Shown: in pieces, positions 1-5,372 of the stretch
Layout: each line of letters begins with the position of its first letter
How positions within the stretch are numbered: position 1 is the first letter of the stretch
NCBI GenBank assembly: GCA_046727435.1
Contig: JBKPCR010000091.1
Location: 1 to 10,958 of the forward strand
DNA length: 10,958 nucleotides
Direction: 5' to 3'
Source of the DNA: CAVPRW01 sp046727435 [NCBI: bacterium]
GTDB lineage: Bacteria; Tectomicrobia; Entotheonellia; J063
The notes under the pieces: model-generated
Told to the model about the DNA's origin: nothing
The model's input: the letters and a program-made list of their open reading frames with translations, nothing else
The model's database searches: none
Program-made: the position numbers and the translations under genes

Positions 1-651
1 GATGTGGCTATGCCCAAAGACATGCACGCCTGACTTCAGGGAGCGAATTTGCGTGTCGAGCGCCGCGCAGCCTGCGACCTTAGGGAGTCCTTTGAATCTG
101 AGCCGCTCCACAGCTGGGAGAAGGTCCCGCCTGGGGAGGAAATGGGAGAACGAGATGACCGGGCCATCGTAGGCTAGCAGACGAGGCTCGTTCATTTTCA
201 GAAAGAAATCACAGACCTGCCCTATGTCTGTTGGCCATTTGCAGAGATAAAAATCAGCCCAACCGCCGAGGCTGTCGTTATCCCCGCTGTTATCGGCATC
301 AAATTGGGGCTCGTACCAGGAAAATAGTGGCACGACCCACACCGCATCAACTTTTGCAGGGCTCGTCTGAATATCCAGCGTCTCGCACAGTGCCAGCACG
401 CTGAAAAACTTCTCAACCGACGTCTGGCGCTCCTTACGCACCCATAATTCATGATTCCCCGGCACATAAAATATTTTCATGAACTTGGCTCGGAGCAGCG
501 CCAACGTCGACTTCAGCGTGTCGAGCCTGTCAGAGATATCGCCGGCGGCAATGAGGATATCCCGCTGATAAGTTACATCCGATAGCTGCTCTACGAGCAA
601 CATGTTCTCTCGAAAATCAGTGTGGAGGTCCGAAATCGCTAAGATTCGCAT
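1..651 (-). CDS. Calcineurin-like metallophosphoesterase, 3' end cut by window edge
   Basis: Translating the minus strand from the ATG at 651 gives 217 uninterrupted codons to the window edge. The metallophosphoesterase signature appears in order: D8-x-H10 (ISDLH), GD38 (AAGDISD), G65-N66-H67-E68, H170 (SFSHFLP) and G213-H214-S215-H216. These residues normally bind a two-metal centre that hydrolyses phosphoester bonds. The protein is cytosolic as far as can be seen, with no signal peptide. The middle stretch LGGWADFYLCKWP and the SHFLPR block recall a family I remember from plants, algae and bacteria whose substrate is unknown. If so, only about 40 C-terminal residues are missing. The start is uncertain. 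M651 gives the usual MRILAISDLH beginning, but in-frame ATGs also lie at 660, 669 and 705, and only 705 has a reasonable Shine-Dalgarno (AGGA, 4 nt spacer). The gene is divergent from the MCE operon. Confidence 0.88.
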   Translation of the reverse strand, partial: MRILAISDLHTDFRENMLLVEQLSDVTYQRDILIAAGDISDRLDTLKSTLALLRAKFMKIFYVPGNHELWVRKERQTSVEKFFSVLALCETLDIQTSPAKVDAVWVVPLFSWYEPQFDADNSGDNDSLGGWADFYLCKWPTDIGQVCDFFLKMNEPRLLAYDGPVISFSHFLPRRDLLPAVERLRFKGLPKVAGCAALDTQIRSLKSGVHVFGHSHI

Positions 652-745
652 GACTGACATGACACCCATGTATGGGCCATCCAACAGAGGGCGCGACTGC
701 TCCATTGCGTCCTACATCCATGCACGATTAGCTGTCCGGGGTGCG

Positions 746-751
746 ATCATA
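746..751 (-). promoter_or_regulatory. Candidate -10 box (TATGAT) for the phosphoesterase
   Basis: On the minus strand TATGAT matches the sigma-70 -10 consensus at five of six positions. A poor -35 (TTCCCT) lies 17 bp upstream. A transcript would begin near 740. A second possibility on the same strand is TTGGCA (814-809), an 18-bp spacer, then TACAAA (790-785). Both are eye-level matches only. Confidence 0.3.
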
Positions 752-973
752 CGAGCGCTATCCCATACAGGGAAGCGACGATCGTTTGTACACTATTACT
801 CTGACAGCTGCCAATAGAAAATCATCGTGCCCCGATACCACGAGCCCCCGTCCACAGGCTCCTTCCAGATGGGAGATGCTTGACCGCATGCCGTAACAAG
901 GATAAGCTGCTGGACGCCTGGACGATTCGAACTCCACATTTCCGCCGCATCTGGATGGCGGTCACCACGAGAA

Positions 974-984
974 GGGGGGGGAAG
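974..984 (+). promoter_or_regulatory. G-rich ribosome-binding site with a G8 tract
   Basis: Eight consecutive G residues (974-981) followed by AAG sit 1-11 nt before the ATG at 986. The purine run AGAAGGGG acts plausibly as the Shine-Dalgarno. A homopolymer of this length in the spacer or anti-SD pairing region is prone to slippage, so its length could alter translation of the operon's first gene. Confidence 0.55.
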
Positions 985-985
985 C

Positions 986-1483
986 ATGAGGCGTCTGTCC
1001 AGCAGTCTGCTGGCCTTGGTGGTCGGCATCGGTATGCTCTCGGGAGTCGTTGCACAGGCAGGCCAGGCTCGAAAGCCTGCAGCCCGACCTCCCAAGGCTG
1101 CCGGAGCCGTGACGTTCACGGGGACGGTGGCCACGCCCCCAGGTGGGAGCAGCGGCGTCACCTGGGGCAAAGGCACGCTCATCCTCAATGATGGCTCGCA
1201 GCATGCGTTTGAGGTGAGCGGTCTCGGGGTCACCGGCACCCGAGAGGCGATCGTCCCTGTCCAAGCAGTCGGGGAAGTATTCAACTTGCGGAAGCTGTCG
1301 GATTTTGAGGGGACGTATAGGGTCACTGATCGCCAGGTGACGGCTGGTCGGGGTTCCGGACAAGTGTCATTGATCAATGAACATGGGGTCATGGTGTCGT
1401 TGAGTGTGTCGTCGCCCGCCACCACCGTGGACGTCACCCTCACACCGTCGCCGACCGGCATCGCTGTTAAGCTGGAAAAGTAG
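986..1483 (+). CDS. Exported protein of unknown function heading the MCE operon
   Basis: This is a 165-residue protein with a clear Sec signal peptide: MRRL, then a hydrophobic core at about residues 5-23. The likely cleavage is after A25 (VAQA|G). A short Ala/Pro/basic linker (26-41) follows, then a glycine- and valine-rich, probably all-beta domain (about 42-165). It has no Cys lipobox, no further membrane segment and no catalytic motif that I recognise. The pattern W-G-K-G-T-L, then G-E-V-F-N-L, then D-F-E-G-T-Y, then N-E-H-G-V resembles small uncharacterised periplasmic proteins of Proteobacteria, but I cannot name a family. The ATG is preceded by a G-rich Shine-Dalgarno. The permease gene begins 3-57 bp downstream, depending on its start, so the two are probably co-transcribed. 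A periplasmic accessory role in the lipid transporter is inference from position only. Confidence 0.8.
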   Translation: MRRLSSSLLALVVGIGMLSGVVAQAGQARKPAARPPKAAGAVTFTGTVATPPGGSSGVTWGKGTLILNDGSQHAFEVSGLGVTGTREAIVPVQAVGEVFNLRKLSDFEGTYRVTDRQVTAGRGSGQVSLINEHGVMVSLSVSSPATTVDVTLTPSPTGIAVKLEK

Positions 1484-1524
1484 CCTGTGGGAACACGACC
1501 GCCGCCTGGCAAGAGCACATTGGT

Positions 1525-1537
1525 GGAGGAGAGGGGA
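1525..1537 (+). promoter_or_regulatory. Ribosome-binding site favouring the GTG start at 1541
   Basis: The purine run GGAGGAGAGGGGA ends 3 nt before GTG-1541, and its GAGGAG part ends 9 nt before it. The more upstream in-frame GTG at 1487 has only a weak GGAAAAG ahead of it. The ATG at 1545 is in another frame and closes after 14 codons. I therefore prefer GTG-1541 as the permease start. Confidence 0.55.
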
Positions 1538-1540
1538 GCA

Positions 1541-2692
1541 GTGGATGCCGTTAGACACACCCCACGTGAACGTGGCGAGATACACGTGAGTCGTCCGACG
1601 GAGGGTACATTGCTGGTGCACCTCTCCGGGAGCTGGACGCTGCAGAGCGACCGACCTACGGTAGCTGAGCTGCAGCAACAAATCAACGCTGCAGCCCAGG
1701 TACAGCGCCTGACCTTTGAAACAGCGGGTCTGACCGGATGGGACAGCGGCCTGGTGACTTTCCTGCGCAACGTGGAAGAGTTGTGCCGGTCGCGTCAGAT
1801 CGCCATTGATCGCGGCACTCTCCCGGACGGTATTAGGCGGCTCCTGGACCTCGCCGCGGCCGTGCCTGAGCGGCAGGAGGCCCGGCGGGGAGAGGCACGG
1901 GATCCCATTCTCGCCCGCATCGGCAAGTGGGGCATTGGCGGCGTCGAGGCCACTGCCGACATGGTGAGATTCATCGGCGAAGCCTTCCTGGCCTTGCTCC
2001 AGCTGTTACGTGGCCGGGCGAGTTTTCGTGGGTCCGACCTCGCCATACTCTTGCAGGAGTGTGGTGCCCAGGCTCTTCCTATTGTGACCCTCATCAGTTT
2101 TTTGGTGGGTGCTATCCTGGCCTTTATCGGCGCGGTGCAGCTGCAACAGTTTGGTGCGCAGATTTACGTGGCCAACCTGGTGGGATTGGCAATGGCACTG
2201 GAGATGGGGGCGATGATGACCGCCATCATCATGTCGGGTCGTACCGGCGCGGCTTTCGCGGCGCAGCTCGGGACCATGCAGGTGAACCAGGAAATCGATG
2301 CGTTGACCACTCTGGGCATCTCCCCCATGGAATTCCTCGTGCTCCCGCGCATGCTAGCCCTGGTGTTGATGGTGCCGCTGTTGACGGTGTATGCCGACCT
2401 CATGGGTATGCTGGGCGGCGCGGCCATCGGCGTCACCATGCTCGAGATATCGCCTAAGATCTACTTCAACCAACTCCAGGAGGCGCTCACCATTAAATAT
2501 TGTACCCAGGGACTCATCAAGGGCGCCGTCTATGGGGTCATCATCGCCCTGGCCGGCTGCATGCGCGGCATGCAGAGTGGACGCAGCGCTGCCGCAGTAG
2601 GGCAAGCGGCCACCTCAGCAGTGGTCACGAGCATTGTGGGCATTATCGTGGCATCGGCCATCCTCACGGTCATTTACCTGCAGGTTTGGTAG
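1541..2692 (+). CDS. mlaE: MlaE-family ABC lipid transporter permease with N-terminal STAS domain
   Basis: This is a 383-residue inner-membrane permease if translation starts at GTG-1541, or 401 residues from GTG-1487. Residues about 13-105 look like a STAS domain: beta strand TLLVHLSG, and GWDSGLVTFL at the position of the conserved D-S loop. In E. coli that module is the separate protein MlaB. Residues about 125-383 are MlaE, with an amphipathic lead-in helix and several membrane segments. The family hallmark is at 221-270: EMGAMMTAIIMSGRTGAA, then AAQLGTM, then the EIDAL...LGISPMEFLVLPR stretch. MlaE-type dimers form the membrane channel that passes phospholipid between the ATPase and the MCE protein. 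The ATPase gene follows 22 bp after the stop, and the MCE and lipoprotein genes lie further downstream. The gene symbol is by family; the orthologue-level substrate is unproven. Confidence 0.93.
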   Translation: MDAVRHTPRERGEIHVSRPTEGTLLVHLSGSWTLQSDRPTVAELQQQINAAAQVQRLTFETAGLTGWDSGLVTFLRNVEELCRSRQIAIDRGTLPDGIRRLLDLAAAVPERQEARRGEARDPILARIGKWGIGGVEATADMVRFIGEAFLALLQLLRGRASFRGSDLAILLQECGAQALPIVTLISFLVGAILAFIGAVQLQQFGAQIYVANLVGLAMALEMGAMMTAIIMSGRTGAAFAAQLGTMQVNQEIDALTTLGISPMEFLVLPRMLALVLMVPLLTVYADLMGMLGGAAIGVTMLEISPKIYFNQLQEALTIKYCTQGLIKGAVYGVIIALAGCMRGMQSGRSAAAVGQAATSAVVTSIVGIIVASAILTVIYLQVW

Positions 2693-2714
2693 TCCAAGAG
2701 GAGTGTGTGCAGCA

Positions 2715-3524
2715 ATGACGACAGCGGAAGCACCGATCATCGTGCGTGATCTGACCATGGCCTATGGCAGCTTTGTCATCCAACGCGACCTCACCTTCAC
2801 GGTGCGACGCGGGGACATTTTCATTATTATGGGTGGTAGTGGCTGTGGCAAGAGCACCCTGCTGCGGCATCTGATCGGGCTTATGCCACCGGCCAAGGGC
2901 GACGTCTGCATCGCTGGTGAGAACTTCTGGGCCGCACCGTCAGAGGTTCAGGAGCGCCTGAAGCGGCGCTTCGGCGTGTTATTCCAGAGCGGTGGACTGT
3001 GGAGCTCGATGACACTGGCCGAGAACGTGGCGCTGCCGCTGCAGGAGTATACGAGTCTACCCCCAGACCAGATCCGCGAAGTCGTGTCGCTGAAACTGGC
3101 ACTGGTCGGACTGGCAGGCTTCGATGCCTTCTATCCATCGGAGATCAGCGGCGGTATGCAGAAGCGCGCGGGGCTGGCGAGAGCCATGGCGTTGGATCCC
3201 GATATCCTCTTCTTCGATGAACCCTCCGCCGGCTTGGATCCGATTAGCTCGCGGCGGCTGGACGAGCTCATCATCGAGCTTCGGGACAGTCTCGGCGCCA
3301 CGGTGGTCGTGGTGACGCACGAACTGGCGAGTATCTTCACCATCGGCAACAACTCGGTGTTTCTGGATGCGGATACCAAAACCATGATCGCCAGCGGCGA
3401 TCCCAAGGTCCTGCGAGACGAGTGCCCCGATCTCAAGGTGCGAGAGTTTCTGACCCGAGGGGAACTTGGCCGCCAAGTCCCCGCTGCTGGGGTTCCCCAG
3501 ACCTCGGCGCGAGGCGCAGGCTGA
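2715..3524 (+). CDS. mlaF: MlaF-type ABC transporter ATP-binding protein
   Basis: This is a 269-residue cytoplasmic ATPase that powers the adjacent permease. All ABC motifs are intact: Walker A G40-GSGCGKST-48, Q-loop Q91 (FQSGGL), signature SGGMQ at 145-149 followed by KRAGLARA, Walker B ILFFDEP with D168-E169, D-loop GLDP, and H-loop H202 (VTHE). SGGM-x-KR instead of the usual SGGQ-x-QR is characteristic of the MlaF/Mkl group. ATG-2715 was chosen because the family's beta strand IIVRDLTMAYG starts at residue 8, and an AAGAGGAG run lies upstream (spacer about 11 nt). The frame is open for 27 more codons upstream, but those overlap the permease. The last dozen residues (AAGVPQTSARGAG) look like a non-family extension, encoded partly by a 19-bp palindromic repeat that recurs at 7366. 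Confidence 0.95.
   Translation: MTTAEAPIIVRDLTMAYGSFVIQRDLTFTVRRGDIFIIMGGSGCGKSTLLRHLIGLMPPAKGDVCIAGENFWAAPSEVQERLKRRFGVLFQSGGLWSSMTLAENVALPLQEYTSLPPDQIREVVSLKLALVGLAGFDAFYPSEISGGMQKRAGLARAMALDPDILFFDEPSAGLDPISSRRLDELIIELRDSLGATVVVVTHELASIFTIGNNSVFLDADTKTMIASGDPKVLRDECPDLKVREFLTRGELGRQVPAAGVPQTSARGAG
3497..3515. repeat. 19-bp palindrome-containing repeat, copy 1
   Basis: CCAGACCTCGGCGCGAGGC occurs here and again, identically, at 7366-7384. Its core CCTCG-GCG-CGAGG is an inverted repeat able to form a 5-bp hairpin. This copy lies inside the last codons of the ATPase gene, ending 6 nt before its TGA. A degenerate relative, CAGACCAGGCGCGGG, follows at 3531-3545 in the short spacer before the MCE gene. 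Exact recurrence of a 19-mer in 11 kb is very unlikely by chance. Confidence 0.7.
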
Positions 3525-3563
3525 GGCAGGCAGACCAGGCGCGGGAAGCAAGGAGATCGATGC

Positions 3564-4646
3564 ATGGGAAGACGGGCAAATCCGACGGTGATCGGAGCGT
3601 TTATCATCGGCGCCGTGGCGCTCATCGTCATTGGGCTCCTGCTTCTCGGTCGGAGCCAGTTTTTTTCCGAGACGCGGACGTTTGTGTTGTACTTCGACGG
3701 CTCCGTCAAGGGGCTGAACATTGGCGCGCCAGTCGACTTTCAGGGGGTCAGGGTCGGCTCGGTGACAGATATCCGGGTGCAGTACATCCCCCAGACCAAC
3801 GAATTTCGGACGCCGGTATATATCCAGATCGAGGCCAGTCGAATCGGGCAGGCCGACATCAGAAGAAGTCGGGAAGAGCGCAAGCAATACCTCGAGTCTC
3901 TGATTACACATGGTCTGAGAGCCCGGTTAGAGGTGCAGAGTCTGGTCACCGGCCAACTGGTCGTGCAACTGGGCTTCTATCCCGACACGCCCATCAGACT
4001 GGTGGGGAAGGACCCCGATGTTCCGGAAATGCCGACCATTCCCACTGCCCTCCAACAAGCGCAAGCTGCCGCCCAGGACATTCTCGAGAAGATTCAGGAG
4101 TTACCATTAGACCAGCTCTTCGCAAATTTCATGCAGACGATCGAGGGCGCCAATCGCTTGGTGAACGCCCCAGAAGTGACCGCCTTAGTCCGCACCATGA
4201 GCGAGACGATGACCGACGTGCAGCACCTGGTGCGTCAGGTCGATGGCCAGGTAGGACGAGTGCTTGACGATGTGGATGGCGCTTCGGTGGCGGGTCGGGC
4301 AGTACTTACGGACGTTCAGCAGTTAGTGCGGCGTCTCGACGGCCAGATCATTCCCTTGTCCGATGGCGCCAAGCAAACGCTAGAGGCGGCGCGGGTGCTC
4401 CTGAAAGACAACCAGCAATTGGTTCGTAATCCCGACGGCAAGGTCATCCGCATGATGGAGAGCATCACAGATACTGCGAAAGCGACGCAAGCGACCATGG
4501 TTACCGCACAGCGGCGGCTCGATAACAATCTCGTGATGGCACTGCAGGAGATGACGGCAGCCGTGCGTTCCATCCGGGTGCTGGCCGATTACCTGGAGCG
4601 CAATCCGAATGCGCTGCTCACGGGAAAGGGTGGGGACCGGAGGTAG
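3564..4646 (+). CDS. MCE-domain (MlaD/PqiB-like) membrane-anchored lipid transport protein
   Basis: This is a 360-residue protein. Residues 8-30 form one membrane anchor (VIGAFIIGAVALIVIGLLLL), leaving the rest in the periplasm. One MCE domain spans about residues 37-140, with the typical YFDGSVKGLNIGAPVDFQGV and VGSVTDI blocks, then HGLRARLEVQSLVTGQLVVQL. The C-terminal half is helical. Its end, AVRSIRVLADYLERNPNALL (333-352), matches what I know of PqiB tails, although E. coli PqiB carries three MCE domains and this has one. MCE proteins form hexameric rings or tubes that carry lipid across the periplasm. Residues 218-313 contain three 32-residue repeats (listed separately). ATG-3564 is preceded by AAGGAG with an 8-nt spacer; the ATG at 3560 is in the wrong frame. 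It lies 39 bp after the ATPase gene and 3 bp before the lipoprotein gene. I do not give a symbol because it is intermediate between MlaD and PqiB. Confidence 0.92.
   Translation: MGRRANPTVIGAFIIGAVALIVIGLLLLGRSQFFSETRTFVLYFDGSVKGLNIGAPVDFQGVRVGSVTDIRVQYIPQTNEFRTPVYIQIEASRIGQADIRRSREERKQYLESLITHGLRARLEVQSLVTGQLVVQLGFYPDTPIRLVGKDPDVPEMPTIPTALQQAQAAAQDILEKIQELPLDQLFANFMQTIEGANRLVNAPEVTALVRTMSETMTDVQHLVRQVDGQVGRVLDDVDGASVAGRAVLTDVQQLVRRLDGQIIPLSDGAKQTLEAARVLLKDNQQLVRNPDGKVIRMMESITDTAKATQATMVTAQRRLDNNLVMALQEMTAAVRSIRVLADYLERNPNALLTGKGGDRR
4215..4502 (+). repeat. Three 32-residue (96-bp) repeats inside the MCE protein
   Basis: The motif D-x-Q-x-L-V-R-x-x-D-G-[QK]-[VI] starts at residues 218 (DVQHLVRQVDGQV), 250 (DVQQLVRRLDGQI) and 282 (DNQQLVRNPDGKV), exactly 32 residues apart. 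A degraded fourth unit may follow at 314, keeping the Q at the third position (Q316). The codons differ between copies, for example the Leu-Val codons CTGGTG, TTAGTG and TTGGTT, so the conservation is at protein level and the duplication is old. Confidence 0.8.
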
Positions 4647-4649
4647 AGG

Positions 4650-5300
4650 ATGTATTCTATTATGCTTGCACTTGTGGGGGCGACCGTGGGGACGACCCTG
4701 ATGGTAGGAGGCTGTGCCAGCCAACCCTCGCGATTTTATCTCTTGAGCGCTGTGGCCAACACAGAGACAGCGTCGCCGGGAACGTCAGGCCAGCAGGGCC
4801 CAACCATCGGCGTCGGCCCCGTGACCTTGCCGCGCTACGTCGATCGACCGCAGATTGTCACCCGTACCAGCCCCTATGAGATCAGAGTGGCCGAGTTCGA
4901 TCGCTGGGCAGAAGCACTTGATACCAACTTTACGCGCGTCCTCGCCGAAAATCTCTCGATCCTGCTCCCCACTGCTCGCGTCGTCATGTCCCCCTGGCCG
5001 CGGGCAATCCCCATCGATTACCAGGTCACCGTGGACGTGACCGACTTCCTGAGTCAGGTCGGTGGCGACAGCCTGTTAATCGCCGACTGGACACTCTTTA
5101 AGGGCGAAGGACAAGACGCGCTTACGAGCGGAAGGTCACGTTTCAGTGCCTCCCCTGGTGGACAAGACTATGCCGCAATCGTTGCTGCCATGAGTCAGAC
5201 GGTGGCCAGCCTCAGCCGTGAGATTGCCACCGCAGTCAGGGGGGTTGGGCCAAGAGTGTCGGTACGCAAAGGCGTTTCGGGCAGGGCGACCACCCCGTGA
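4650..5300 (+). CDS. PqiC-like ABC-type transport auxiliary lipoprotein
   Basis: This is a 216-residue lipoprotein. A lipoprotein signal peptide ends in the lipobox VGG-C22, so the mature protein would be acylated at C22. With A23-S24 after the cysteine there is no Asp at +2, which fits sorting to the outer membrane. The body matches the DUF330/PqiC family (ABC_trans_aux): SRFYLL after the cysteine, then VGPVTLPRYVDRPQIVTR and EFDRWAEAL, then RVLAENLSILLP and a VDVTDF strand. PqiC docks with PqiB MCE tubes in the E. coli Pqi system. Here it probably forms the outer-membrane end of the transporter built by the upstream genes. The ATG lies 3 bp after the MCE gene stop, with a good Shine-Dalgarno (GGAGG, 6-nt spacer) inside that gene's last codons, so the two are translationally close-packed. 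It is the last gene of the tight operon. Confidence 0.93.
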   Translation: MYSIMLALVGATVGTTLMVGGCASQPSRFYLLSAVANTETASPGTSGQQGPTIGVGPVTLPRYVDRPQIVTRTSPYEIRVAEFDRWAEALDTNFTRVLAENLSILLPTARVVMSPWPRAIPIDYQVTVDVTDFLSQVGGDSLLIADWTLFKGEGQDALTSGRSRFSASPGGQDYAAIVAAMSQTVASLSREIATAVRGVGPRVSVRKGVSGRATTP

Positions 5301-5372
5301 CCAGGAGGCAATCAAGGTCTGGAGTGGTCGCTGATCCTAGTCGGCAGGTGGGCATGATCGAGGAGAACTGCG

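Larger units (their letters stand above)
652..985. other. Divergent intergenic region
   Basis: This spacer separates the leftward phosphoesterase from the rightward MCE operon. I find no convincing gene in it: the open frames here lack family motifs and run through the flanking genes. It holds weak sigma-70-like promoter candidates for the phosphoesterase on the minus strand, and a G-rich ribosome-binding region for the gene at 986. For the plus strand I see no convincing promoter. A CTGACA at 801-806 is a fair -35, but no -10 follows at the right distance. Confidence 0.6.

Noticed and set aside
924-935. GATTCGAACTCC resembles a tRNA T-loop.
   Set aside because: The flanking bases do not pair as a T-stem on either strand, and no acceptor, D or anticodon arms can be built around it.
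942-961. CCGCC...GGCGG hairpin upstream of the exported protein gene.
   Set aside because: It has only 5 bp of stem with a 10-nt loop and no U-tract. It is common in GC-rich DNA and not supportable as a terminator or riboswitch.
796-1770. A 324-codon antisense open frame across the exported protein and permease genes.
   Set aside because: Its composition is rich in Arg, Pro, Ser and Thr with no motif. It is the shadow of high-GC coding sequence on the other strand.
3057-3911. A 284-codon antisense open frame over the ATPase and MCE genes.
   Set aside because: The opposite strand carries intact ABC and MCE motifs in this interval, and the antisense product has no recognisable features.
3422-4267. 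A 281-codon plus-strand frame overlapping the ATPase end and the MCE gene.
   Set aside because: It is Arg/Ser/Gly-rich, out of frame with the MCE protein and without motifs, so it is a frame shadow.
5303-5308. A strong AGGAGG just after the lipoprotein stop codon.
   Set aside because: No start codon lies at a usable distance. The nearest in-phase GTG is about 15 nt away and leads only to a short frame, so it is probably a chance purine run.
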